From an uncultured Clostridia bacterium (GTDB lineage Bacteria; Bacillota; Clostridia; Oscillospirales; Acutalibacteraceae): 9,971 bases of DNA. Position 1 is the stretch's first letter. Each line of letters opens with the position of its first letter. Positions 1 to 6,977 of this stretch are shown here, piece by piece. The translations under genes were made by a program, and so were the position numbers. The stretch spans positions 1 to 9,971 of the forward strand of contig CALAQQ010000261.1 in assembly GCA_937888485.1 (NCBI GenBank). The letters run 5' to 3'. A model generated the notes under the pieces. The model had not been told where the DNA came from. It did not search any database and saw only the letters and a list, made by a program, of their open reading frames with translations.

Positions 1-209
1 ATAACCTCTACGCAAACATTCCCGACGGCATAACCGAAACCTATCTTCATCCCTCAATCGAAACCGATGACCTCAAGGGCACAACGGGTGCATGGCAGCG
101 CAGAGTTTGGGAATACAAAATCATGAGCGACCCGCAGACAAAGCAGCATATCGAAGCTCACGGAATCAAGCTTATCAACTACCGTGACCTTGCCGAAATG
201 AGAAAATAA
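1..209 (+). CDS. ChbG/YdjC-like carbohydrate deacetylase, C-terminal end (partial)
   Basis: Only the last 68 codons are present; the frame is open from position 3 to the TAA at 207-209 and the start lies outside the window. The visible protein has the pattern LPDGITE-like opening (PDGITETYLHPS), then a region with KIMSDPQ and the ending GIKLINYRDLAEM. This order, a TE-x-x-x-HP motif, a 'switch to deletion' helix with SDP, and a final G-I-x-L-I-x-Y-R-D-L, matches my memory of the C-terminus of the ChbG/YdjC/HpnK family, metal-dependent enzymes that remove acetyl groups from N-acetylated sugars such as chitooligosaccharides. The metal-binding N-terminal part is not visible, so activity cannot be judged. 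A terminator follows 11 bases later, so this gene ends its own transcription unit. Confidence 0.6.
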   Translation, partial: NLYANIPDGITETYLHPSIETDDLKGTTGAWQRRVWEYKIMSDPQTKQHIEAHGIKLINYRDLAEMRK

Positions 210-220
210 GATAATTGCAG

Positions 221-256
221 AATCCGCCGGACATACAGAATGCCGACGGATTTTTT
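221..256 (+). terminator. Rho-independent terminator of the deacetylase gene
   Basis: Arms AATCCGCCGG (221-230) and CCGACGGATT (243-252) pair with one mismatch around a 12-base loop, and a T run covers 251-256. It starts 11 bases after the stop codon at 207-209 and separates the deacetylase from the next promoter. Confidence 0.8.
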
Positions 257-273
257 GCGTAATTTCCATTATA

Positions 274-302
274 TTGACTCTTTTTGCCCTAAATGCTATA
301 AT
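274..302 (+). promoter_or_regulatory. Strong sigma-A promoter of the regulator-lipase operon
   Basis: The -35 box TTGACT (274-279) and a consensus -10 box TATAAT (297-302) are separated by exactly 17 bases. A TG at 294-295 makes an extended -10. Transcription should begin near 308-311, giving a leader of about 110 bases before the ATG at 420. Confidence 0.85.
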
Positions 303-309
303 ATTTACG

Positions 310-329
310 ATGTAAACTTGAGTTTACAT
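310..329 (+). promoter_or_regulatory. Palindromic operator over the transcription start
   Basis: ATGTAAACT-TG-AGTTTACAT has two perfect 9-base arms with a 2-base centre. It begins about 8 bases after the -10 box, so a bound dimer would cover the +1 site and block RNA polymerase. The gene it precedes begins with a XRE-type DNA-binding domain, which makes autorepression the simplest reading (inference). The palindrome is followed by seven T (332-338), so a weak hairpin-plus-T attenuator is an alternative, but the stem is short and AT-rich. Confidence 0.65.
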
Positions 330-419
330 TGTTTTTTTAATAAATGTCTACCCGAGTTGGTTGAAATCCGTCGTTCCTGATGTTAAAATTCGAGTACAAA
401 CGAAGGAGGAATTCAAAAG

Positions 420-2030
420 ATGACCATTTCAGAAAAGATAACCAACCTGAGAAAAGAAAAGAATCTTTCTCAGGAAGCGTTTGCGGAAGCACTCGGAGTT
501 TCCCGTCAGTCAGTTTCAAAATGGGAGTCGGGCAGTGCACTTCCCGATACCGATAAGATAATTGCAATGAGTGAACTTTTCGGAGTTTCCACTGACTATC
601 TTCTTAAGAACGATGCAGTCACTGCGGAACCCGTTACATATAACCCGCCCGAAAATCAGCCCGTTGAAACGGAAAAAACCGAAAGGAATGATGATATGTC
701 ACCTAAAAAGAAAAAAAGCAAAAAGGGCAGAATTTTTAAAATAGTTGCACTTATTCTCGCTCTCATTATCCTTGCAACCGTTATCGGTATACCTTCCTAT
801 TTCGGAAGTTTCCGTGAGGCATGGTGGGAACTCAACGGCGGTAAAGTCAAATACCCCTATGTTCTCGTTCACGGTCTCGGAGGCTGGGGAGAGGGCGACG
901 GCGTCAACGACACTGTTCAGTATTGGGGCGCAACTTCAATGAACCTTGTTGAATATCTCAATGAACAGGGTTATGAAGTTCATGCTCCGAGCGTAGGTCC
1001 TGTTTCAAGCACATGGGACAGAACTTGCGAGCTTTATGCTCAGCTTACGGGAACAAGAGTTGACTACGGCGAAGCTCATGCGAAAGCACATAATCATGAA
1101 CGCTTCGGCAGAGAATACACAGAACCTCTCGTTGCACAGTGGGGCGAAAAGATAAACGGCGGTCAGAGAATCAAAATCAATCTTGTCGGTCATTCCTTCG
1201 GCGGTGCAACCGTAAGACTTCTTTCATCCCTTCTTGAATACGGAAGTGATGAAGAAAAGGCGGCAACCGAGGGCGAAATTTCTCCCCTCTTTGAAGGCGG
1301 AAAGGGTGACTGGGTTTACAGCGTAACCGCCCTGTGCGCACCCCATAACGGTTCATCCCTCACAGAGGTTCTTGATTCCGTAGGCGGTCTTGTAGGCATA
1401 AAAGACACAACGGATATGCTCACATCTCTCTGTTTCGGCGTTGCAGGTCTTACTGCAAATACAGACGGCATTTATGATTTTAAGCTCGAACATTTCGGAA
1501 TAAACAACACTGATTTTGATTCCGCAGTCGAAGCCCTCACAGCTTCGGGAAACGACCATGCCGTATACGACCTCACCCCCGACGGTGCGGCAAAACTTAA
1601 CGAAACAATCAGAACATCGCCCGATGTCTATTATTTCTCATATTCTTACAGCACAACCAAAGCAGGCTCATTCCTTAGGGGTCAGGTCCCGAATTCGTCA
1701 ACACTGCCCATTCTTTATCCCTTTGCACTTGCCATGGGTTCATATAAGGGCACAACAGACGGCGGTATTTCCATCGACGAAACATGGCAGGAAAATGACG
1801 GTCTTGTAAGCGTTGTTTCCGCAAGATATCCCTTCGGTGCAGAGTTTGTTGAAATTCCTCTCAAATCTTCGCAGAACGAAGAAGAATTTGTTATTCAGAG
1901 AGGCATATGGAATGTTGCTCCCACAAAGGAAGGCGACCACGGAAAGGTTATCGGTCTGAATTCGGGCGAGGAAGTTCCCAAGACATTCTTCACCGAGCTT
2001 TTCACAATGGTTGACGCTCTCGAAAGATAA
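420..2030 (+). CDS. XRE-family DNA-binding domain / transmembrane helix / extracellular lipase fusion
   Basis: This 536-residue protein has three parts. Residues about 5-62 are a HTH_3/XRE domain (LSQEAFAEALGVSRQSVSKW, then PDTDKIIAMSELFGVSTDYLL). Residues about 65-103 are a polar linker ending in a lysine cluster, and about 104-125 are one hydrophobic helix; the positive-inside rule puts the DNA-binding part in the cytoplasm and the rest outside. Residues about 143-536 resemble Geobacillus and staphylococcal lipases (family I.5/I.6): oxyanion region VLVHGLGGWG, nucleophile Ser259 in GHSFG, Asp460 in QENDG and His507 in GDHGKVIG. The zinc ligands of those lipases also have counterparts at Asp200, His220, His226 and Asp384, so the enzyme looks intact. 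Expected activity is hydrolysis of acylglycerols or other esters at the outer face of the membrane. The start is set by GGAGG at 405-409. An internal ATG at 696 (Met93) with its own AGGA could yield a lipase without the DNA-binding part. Confidence 0.88.
   Translation: MTISEKITNLRKEKNLSQEAFAEALGVSRQSVSKWESGSALPDTDKIIAMSELFGVSTDYLLKNDAVTAEPVTYNPPENQPVETEKTERNDDMSPKKKKSKKGRIFKIVALILALIILATVIGIPSYFGSFREAWWELNGGKVKYPYVLVHGLGGWGEGDGVNDTVQYWGATSMNLVEYLNEQGYEVHAPSVGPVSSTWDRTCELYAQLTGTRVDYGEAHAKAHNHERFGREYTEPLVAQWGEKINGGQRIKINLVGHSFGGATVRLLSSLLEYGSDEEKAATEGEISPLFEGGKGDWVYSVTALCAPHNGSSLTEVLDSVGGLVGIKDTTDMLTSLCFGVAGLTANTDGIYDFKLEHFGINNTDFDSAVEALTASGNDHAVYDLTPDGAAKLNETIRTSPDVYYFSYSYSTTKAGSFLRGQVPNSSTLPILYPFALAMGSYKGTTDGGISIDETWQENDGLVSVVSARYPFGAEFVEIPLKSSQNEEEFVIQRGIWNVAPTKEGDHGKVIGLNSGEEVPKTFFTELFTMVDALER
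684..698 (+). promoter_or_regulatory. Possible internal ribosome binding site and start (Met93) of a lipase-only product
   Basis: AGGA at 684-687 lies 8 bases before an in-frame ATG at 696-698. Translation from here would begin MSPKKKKSKKGRIF followed at once by the hydrophobic helix, which has the shape of a signal peptide or signal anchor. This may be the relic start of an originally separate lipase gene, or a working second start. Only the sequence pattern supports it. Confidence 0.4.
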
Positions 2031-2067
2031 GATATCAACATCGCTATTAAAGAAAGGGAAGATTATT

Positions 2068-2766
2068 ATGGTATTTATGACATTATTCACAATATTCGGG
2101 ATTGCCGCATATACCATAGGTTCTGCACTTTTCGGGTTTATTGGCATAGCAACAGGTGACAATACCTCCGAGGTAGTCCTTCCTTATGAACCCGAAAGCG
2201 GTTATGTTTGGGAATACGACGGTATCGACGATATCTCAATTATCTCTGTAAATTCAAAAAACAAAAACGGAAAGCAGATTTTTTCTTTTATGGGTATGGA
2301 TATAAAAGAAGATGTTGACCATGGCAGCGTTATGGATCTTGTTTTCACCGCAGAAAACGGCGAAACCCGCACTTATTATGCATACGTTGAAAACGGTTTT
2401 ATATATGATAGAGTCATAGTTGCCGCTGCTGAAGACTGCTCCGTTATGGACTACACAGTAAAATCTGTCTGCGGTAACGAAGATTGTAAGTGGACCGTAG
2501 GTTTCAACAGAGAAGATGAGGAATGCGTTCTCTACAATTCCGATACTACGGGCACAGAAATGACATATACGGTTGTAGTATTCCCGGAAAATGAAGATAA
2601 AGAATTCGGACGTTTTTTCAGATGTAAATCAAGCACTGCAGATCATTACGAAAGCCATTATGTTTGGTTTGATTTCACCGGAGAAATTCCCGTTGCAACA
2701 CCCAATGAACCGTTAATATTTGAATCATCATCCGGTTCTTCCGTCACGACTCCAGCTGAGCCGTAA
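2068..2766 (+). CDS. Membrane-anchored or secreted protein of unknown function, weakly chagasin-like
   Basis: The ATG at 2068 is chosen because AAAGGGA (2053-2059) precedes it by 8 bases and because it puts the hydrophobic segment (residues about 4-28) at the very N-terminus. A longer form from the ATG at 2011 would overlap the lipase gene by 20 bases and has no comparable site. The exported part (about 30-232) has LPYEPESGYVWEYD at 38-51, then IFSFMG and SVMDLVFTAENG. This spacing recalls the I42 (chagasin) protease inhibitor fold, with its NPTTGYxW loop followed by F-x-F and G-x-x-x-L-x-F strands, but the resemblance is partial. Cysteines at 124, 135, 140, 153 and 186 may form disulfides. 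The end (about 209-232) is rich in Pro, Ser and Thr. The gene lies 37 bases after the lipase with no terminator or promoter between, so the two are probably co-transcribed. Confidence 0.75.
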   Translation: MVFMTLFTIFGIAAYTIGSALFGFIGIATGDNTSEVVLPYEPESGYVWEYDGIDDISIISVNSKNKNGKQIFSFMGMDIKEDVDHGSVMDLVFTAENGETRTYYAYVENGFIYDRVIVAAAEDCSVMDYTVKSVCGNEDCKWTVGFNREDEECVLYNSDTTGTEMTYTVVVFPENEDKEFGRFFRCKSSTADHYESHYVWFDFTGEIPVATPNEPLIFESSSGSSVTTPAEP

Positions 2767-2946
2767 TCGAAATTACATGCAAAATCATGACTGTTTACCG
2801 ATTGTATCATAGGGAAATATATTAAATTGTTCAAAATAGATCTTATAGAGATATGTAATAAACTCATAGATTTATTTTTCTTGTGACTATCGGTGAATCC
2901 AAAATTTCAATATGGCAAAAACACATTCAAGTTAATACCCCAAACA

Positions 2947-2976
2947 AAAAAGAGAAGCCTGTCGGCTTCTCTTTTT
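2947..2976. terminator. Bidirectional terminator between converging operons
   Basis: AAAAAGAGAAGCC (2947-2959) and GGCTTCTCTTTTT (2964-2976) are perfect complements around the 4-base loop TGTC. A-run and T-run flanks make it work in both directions. On the minus strand it follows the miniprotein stop codon (2981-2983) by 4 bases. On the plus strand it is the first terminator after the stop at 2766. The 180 bases between (2767-2946) are AT-rich and I see no gene or clear signal in them. Confidence 0.9.
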
Positions 2977-2980
2977 GATT

Positions 2981-3202
2981 TTATTTCTTTTTCATTTTCG
3001 GCAAAACAAGACAGCCGACAATGACCGCAACTGCGGCAACTACTGCGATGATAACCCACACCATTGATTCGCTTCCCGTATCGGGTGCAGCAACGGTCGG
3101 TTCTGCCGCAAAGGCATAAAGCGCAACTGTAACGACGCTCAACACCATGAGTGCACATAATATAATAGCCGTAATTCTTACAAACAGATTGCGTTTGTTC
3201 AT
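2981..3202 (-). CDS. Small surface protein: signal peptide plus PDTG-type wall-anchor tail
   Basis: The 73 residues are nearly all targeting signals. Residues 1-32 form a signal peptide: KR charges, a hydrophobic core, and a likely cleavage after AFA (30-32). Only about seven residues follow before PDTG (40-43), then a hydrophobic helix (about 48-67) and a KMKKK tail. PDTG, helix and lysines have the order of a sortase sorting signal (LPxTG-like), with Ala in place of the leading Leu. Comparable tiny proteins are common in Ruminococcus-type genomes, with unknown roles. If sortase cleaved it, the remaining peptide would be very short; otherwise it is a membrane miniprotein with two helices. 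AAGGAG at 3210-3215 gives a clear start and overlaps the stop codon of the upstream mutase gene, so translation is probably coupled. Confidence 0.75.
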   Translation of the reverse strand: MNKRNLFVRITAIILCALMVLSVVTVALYAFAAEPTVAAPDTGSESMVWVIIAVVAAVAVIVGCLVLPKMKKK

Positions 3203-3213
3203 GTTAAATCTCC

Positions 3214-4935
3214 TTAATTGATTTTAAGCAGCTTCTTCATGGCTTCACCGATATTTTCAGCCGTTTGAGTTGCTTCTTCCTTGGTTTTTCCGTATCCTGC
3301 AATATAAACCTTTATCTTCGGTTCTGTTCCCGAAGGACGGACTATCGCCGTGCTTGAGTCAGAAAGAACATACGAAAGAATATTTGATTTTGGGAACGAA
3401 AGAGATTCTTTTTCTCCCGTACGGGTATCCGTAATTGTTCCCGCTTCGAAATCGTTCACCTTAATAACCTTGTATCCCGCAAGTTCTTCGGGAGGATTAT
3501 TTCTTGTTGCAGTCATGATTTCGCTCATTTTAACCATGCCGCTTGCACCTTCAAACATGAAATTATAAAGTCTGTCAACGCAGTTCCCGTGCTCGGCATA
3601 AATATCATCAAGAACATCAACAAGAGTCTTTCCTCTGCTTTTATAATAAGCCGCCATTTCGCAGACCATAAGCGATGCCGCAACACCGTCTTTATCCCTT
3701 GCATGAGTTCCGATAAGATAACCGTAGCTTTCTTCAAATCCCATTATGAAACGGTCTTCCTCTCCCGATTTTTCAAGGTTTGCAACGAATTCACCGACAT
3801 ACTTGAATCCTGTAAGAACATCCGTTACTTTACAGCCGTATTTTGCCGCAACCTTATCAACAAGAGGAGTTGAAACAAAAGATTTCGTCATTGCGGGATT
3901 TTCGGGAAGAGTGCCTTTTTCTTTTCTTGCAGAAAACATATATTCAGTTAAAAGAACTCCGACATCGTTGCCCGAAAGAAGGACATATTCACCGTTAACG
4001 AGAACGGCAATTCCGACTCTGTCGCAGTCGGGGTCGGTTGCAAGGAGCAAATCCGCTTTTTCTTCCTTAGTCATTTCAATTGCGCATTCAAAAACCTGTT
4101 TGATTTCAGGGTTGGGATATGGGCAGGTCGGGAATGTTCCGTCGGGCATTTCCTGTTCGGGAACAACCTTCACATTTTTGAATTCTGCTCTTGAAAGAAC
4201 TGTTCTGACAGGGATATTTCCTGTTCCGTTAAGCGGAGTATAGATGATTTTAATATCGCTGTCTTTGATGATTTCAGGGTTAACGGGTCTTGTCAGCACC
4301 TTGGCATAAAACTCTTCGATTATATCGTCTGTGACATATTCGATAAGTCCTTTTTCAACACCCTCATCAAACGGCATTTTCTTAACACCGTCAAACATGT
4401 CAACCTTCTGAATGAAAGAATAGGTCGCATTTGCCGCTTCTTCCGTCATCTGATATCCTGCGGGGTCATAGCACTTATAGCCATTATATTTCGAAGGATT
4501 ATGGCTTGCAGTGATAACAACACCGCTTTGGCACTTAAGACGCATTACCGCATATGATATAAAAGGAGTCGGAATGAGATTCGGATAGATATAAACCTTT
4601 ATTCCGTTTGCCGCAAGAACCTCTGCACACTGCTTTGAGAAAACATCGGAATTTATTCTCGAATCGTAACCCACCGCAACACTCGCAGATTCATATCTGC
4701 TGTTAAGATAGTCCGCAAGTCCCTGTGTTGCCTGGCACACCGTATAAGTGTTCATTCTGTTTGTGCCTGCACCGAGTACGCCTCTTAAGCCGGCTGTGCC
4801 GAATTCAAGGTTTCTGTAAAAACGGTCAAGAATTTCGTCGTCATTACCCTTGATTGCAAGAAGCTCGTCGTGAAGTTCTTTGTTATCCTTTGTTCCCTCA
4901 AGCCATAATTCATAAAGCCTGTTAACATCATTCAT
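3214..4935 (-). CDS. pgcA: Alpha-phosphoglucomutase / phosphosugar mutase
   Basis: This enzyme interconverts glucose 1-phosphate and glucose 6-phosphate in the cytoplasm (the family also includes phosphomannomutases), supplying glucose 1-phosphate for UDP-glucose, glycolipid, wall polymer and glycogen synthesis. All four family signatures are present in order: the phosphoserine loop TASHNPSKYNGYK (142-154, catalytic Ser144), the magnesium loop DPDCDR (301-306, Asp301/303/305), the sugar-binding GFEESYG (399-405) and the phosphate-binding RPSGTEPK (533-540). FGTAGLRG at 45-52 is the usual N-terminal motif. The length of 573 residues fits the Bacillus PgcA type (about 580) rather than the shorter GlmM or ManB types. 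AAGGAG lies at 4944-4949, before the ATG. The miniprotein follows 11 bases later in the same operon. Sugar specificity (glucose versus mannose) cannot be settled by eye. Confidence 0.93.
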   Translation of the reverse strand: MNDVNRLYELWLEGTKDNKELHDELLAIKGNDDEILDRFYRNLEFGTAGLRGVLGAGTNRMNTYTVCQATQGLADYLNSRYESASVAVGYDSRINSDVFSKQCAEVLAANGIKVYIYPNLIPTPFISYAVMRLKCQSGVVITASHNPSKYNGYKCYDPAGYQMTEEAANATYSFIQKVDMFDGVKKMPFDEGVEKGLIEYVTDDIIEEFYAKVLTRPVNPEIIKDSDIKIIYTPLNGTGNIPVRTVLSRAEFKNVKVVPEQEMPDGTFPTCPYPNPEIKQVFECAIEMTKEEKADLLLATDPDCDRVGIAVLVNGEYVLLSGNDVGVLLTEYMFSARKEKGTLPENPAMTKSFVSTPLVDKVAAKYGCKVTDVLTGFKYVGEFVANLEKSGEEDRFIMGFEESYGYLIGTHARDKDGVAASLMVCEMAAYYKSRGKTLVDVLDDIYAEHGNCVDRLYNFMFEGASGMVKMSEIMTATRNNPPEELAGYKVIKVNDFEAGTITDTRTGEKESLSFPKSNILSYVLSDSSTAIVRPSGTEPKIKVYIAGYGKTKEEATQTAENIGEAMKKLLKIN

Positions 4936-4966
4936 GGGCGTATCTCCTTTTCCTTTTTTGTAATTA

Positions 4967-4995
4967 ATATTACCCTTTTTTTATTTTATTGTCAA
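4967..4995 (-). promoter_or_regulatory. Promoter of the phosphoglucomutase operon
   Basis: Read on the minus strand, a perfect -35 TTGACA (4990-4995) and a -10 TAATAT (4967-4972) are 17 bases apart. The -10 box is about 31 bases upstream of the ATG, so the leader is short. Confidence 0.8.
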
Positions 4996-5014
4996 TCACC
5001 TGAAAACATTCACC

Positions 5015-5043
5015 TTGACTATATTTTTCTTATTTGATATACT
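5015..5043 (+). promoter_or_regulatory. Promoter of the propeller / DUF4474 operon
   Basis: TTGACT (5015-5020) and TATACT (5038-5043) are separated by 17 bases. Transcription would start near 5050, leaving a leader of only about 18 bases before the ATG at 5068. Its -35 box is 19 bases from the -35 box of the divergent mutase promoter. Confidence 0.8.
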
Positions 5044-5067
5044 ATATGACACCAAAAAAGGAAAGAG

Positions 5068-5919
5068 ATGATTCAGATGAGCGCATTTTCATTGGCAATC
5101 AATAAAATTTTATCGGTTATTTTTGCAATTATACTCATTCCGTTTTCCGTTCTTACACAAGGAATCGACCTCATCTCCGAAGAAAAAAGAACCGATTATG
5201 CAAAGACCAATGTTGTGGGAATAGGTGCATATTTCCGCTCTCAGGGTTTGACGACAGACGGCGAAACCTTCTATTTTTCGTCAAAAACGACTCTCATCAG
5301 AACAGAAAAAGATGCCAAAACACTCGTTAATGCAAATTATTTTGCAATCCCCGATGAACTCAAAGAGCTCGGAATAAAACACATCGGCGGTCTGAGTTAT
5401 TATAACGGCAAAATCTATGCAGGTCTTGAGGACAGCAAGGTCTGGGATTATCCCATCGTCGGTATTTTTGATGCCGAAACTCTTGAACTCGAAAAATACT
5501 TCATCATGGATGCTGAAAAAATAACAAGAGGCTTACCCTGGGTCTGTGTCGACCCCGAAACAGGTTATCTCTGGTGCACCGACCACTCCAAAAATCCAAC
5601 CGTTATTCTTGCTTATGACACGGCGAATGAAATGAATTTCGTTAAAGAAGTTGCGCTTCAAAGCTCACCCTATGCAATTCAGGGAGCAGAATTCCATGAC
5701 GGTTTTATCTATACCGCAACAAACGACGACACTCAGGCTGTTTATAAAATCAACCCCGATAACGGTGCAACCGAAAAAGTGCTTGACCGAAATCTTACCT
5801 CGGGAAGTGAAGGCGAAGGCATGACTTTCATTACAAAAGACGGTAAAGCAGTTCTCGTTGCCATGGACATGGGTCCGTTATTTGTAAACGCTTTTGTACG
5901 TGAATATAATCTTGATTGA
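5068..5919 (+). CDS. Membrane-anchored extracellular beta-propeller-like protein
   Basis: The 283 residues start with a hydrophobic helix (about 9-30) and no clear signal-peptidase site, so the protein is probably anchored and faces outward. The rest shows about five repeating units of the beta-propeller kind: DGETFYF (64-70), GGLSYYNGKIYAG (107-119) then VGIFDAETLELEKYF, VDPETGYLWCTD (161-172) then ILAYDTAN, GAEFHDGFIYTATND (206-220) then VYKINPDNGATEKV, and GEGMTFITKDGKAVLVAMD. The repeated order is 'visible feature, reported value, end of strand' and recalls SdiA-regulated or quinoprotein-like propellers, but I do not recognise a named family and no catalytic residues stand out. A binding or sensing role at the cell surface is inference. 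The start is supported by AAAGGA just upstream. The next gene begins 15 bases after the stop, so the two form an operon. Confidence 0.75.
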   Translation: MIQMSAFSLAINKILSVIFAIILIPFSVLTQGIDLISEEKRTDYAKTNVVGIGAYFRSQGLTTDGETFYFSSKTTLIRTEKDAKTLVNANYFAIPDELKELGIKHIGGLSYYNGKIYAGLEDSKVWDYPIVGIFDAETLELEKYFIMDAEKITRGLPWVCVDPETGYLWCTDHSKNPTVILAYDTANEMNFVKEVALQSSPYAIQGAEFHDGFIYTATNDDTQAVYKINPDNGATEKVLDRNLTSGSEGEGMTFITKDGKAVLVAMDMGPLFVNAFVREYNLD

Positions 5920-5934
5920 TTTTGGAGGAATAAA

Positions 5935-6972
5935 ATGAAAAGCAAAACACCGATAATTGCCATAACAGCTGTTGTGGCGTGTATCGTTTGCATTGTTGCC
6001 GTTCTTGCGGTAAAAATGAATAATTCGGAAAGCCCGTCAATTGACACCGAACCTTATTCTTATACGGATTATCAGCCGTATACACAAGCCACTTATCCCG
6101 TGTATAACGACTTCACTACCGAAGAATCCGAAACAGCATATCCTGCACACTCGTCTGTTTTTTCGCAGGTTATTTCAACCGTTCCCACATCAAAAATCCC
6201 GACAACCGTTCCTTCTCCGGAAGAAACAACCGTTGTTGAATCAACCACTCTTGCAGAAAAAGTTACTCAGATAACAACCGTTATCAACCAGCAGTTTTCG
6301 CAGGTTTTTGACATGCCGAAAGCTCCGAAATATATCCCGCCCGATATTGATATCGATTTTGATAAAGCATCAATAGTTTCTTATAAATATGACCCTGACG
6401 GCAACTATTACTATACCGATGATAAGAACGCATGGCAGTCAAACTTCGGCTTCAACGAAGGCTATGACAGCATGGCACCTGTCACGATGATGTTTTATGA
6501 TACTGTCAGAACAAAGTTTGTTTATGACAACAAAGAATGGCTTGTTCAGACCTGGAAAGGTCAGTACGGCTATGCATTCGTCGGCGGTGAGGTAGGCATT
6601 TACACAAGAAAAGTCGGTTCAAAAGGCACTCACTTCAACTGCGCAAAAAAAGACGATTGGCTTAAAATGGAAATGTGCTTCATGTGGGATGAATATCAGA
6701 CAGGAGAATACAGAGCCGTTTTCAACAGACCCTACACCGATTACTGGTGGTGCACAGGTTTCGTCGTCGGCTTTGACGGCGGAATTAACAGACATCAGTT
6801 CAGACTCGTTACTCACATCACTTTTAAAGACGTTGAAATGGCAAACGCATTCTGCGAAGCATTTGAAAAGAACGGTTTCAAACGTGTCGCTTCACTGACA
6901 AGTGATGATATTGACAGCTTTGTTCAGGTCGGAGCAGATGTAGGCTTCGTCTGGCAGAATATCGACCAATAA
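5935..6972 (+). CDS. Membrane-anchored protein with Ser/Thr-rich stalk and DUF4474-like domain
   Basis: The protein has 345 residues. Residues about 6-26 form a hydrophobic anchor. Residues about 30-125 are a low-complexity stalk rich in Thr, Ser, Pro, Tyr and Glu, as in surface proteins that hold a domain away from the membrane. Residues about 148-345 form a compact domain with NAWQSNFGFNEGYD (165-178), FVYDNKEWLVQTWKGQYGY (195-213) and GGEVGIYTRK (217-226), then a hydrophobic and aromatic segment WDEYQ...TDYWWCTGF. The WKGQYG...EVGIY pattern is what I remember of DUF4474, a domain of unknown function found in Clostridia. Trp and Tyr richness hints at ligand binding, but no catalytic motif is evident. 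The site GGAGGAA precedes the ATG. It probably shares a transcript with the propeller protein, and both would work outside the cell. Confidence 0.75.
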   Translation: MKSKTPIIAITAVVACIVCIVAVLAVKMNNSESPSIDTEPYSYTDYQPYTQATYPVYNDFTTEESETAYPAHSSVFSQVISTVPTSKIPTTVPSPEETTVVESTTLAEKVTQITTVINQQFSQVFDMPKAPKYIPPDIDIDFDKASIVSYKYDPDGNYYYTDDKNAWQSNFGFNEGYDSMAPVTMMFYDTVRTKFVYDNKEWLVQTWKGQYGYAFVGGEVGIYTRKVGSKGTHFNCAKKDDWLKMEMCFMWDEYQTGEYRAVFNRPYTDYWWCTGFVVGFDGGINRHQFRLVTHITFKDVEMANAFCEAFEKNGFKRVASLTSDDIDSFVQVGADVGFVWQNIDQ

Positions 6973-6977
6973 AATAT

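Noticed and set aside
310..338. Palindrome plus T run as an intrinsic terminator or attenuator
   Set aside because: The stem would be about 8 AT-rich pairs with a 4-base loop directly at the transcript start; the operator reading fits better, though attenuation is not excluded.
2011..2067. Longer start of the 232-residue exported protein
   Set aside because: It overlaps the lipase gene, lacks a good ribosome binding site and moves the hydrophobic segment away from the N-terminus.
1740..2162. 140-residue minus-strand frame
   Set aside because: It lies antisense to the lipase end and the next gene, has no ribosome binding site, and its sequence shows no domain.
2907..3158. 83-residue minus-strand frame with several cysteines
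   Set aside because: It runs through the shared terminator and overlaps the miniprotein gene in another frame; the miniprotein has the signal peptide, anchor and ribosome binding site.
3746..4243. 165-residue plus-strand frame
   Set aside because: It is antisense to the phosphoglucomutase gene, whose motifs are all conserved.
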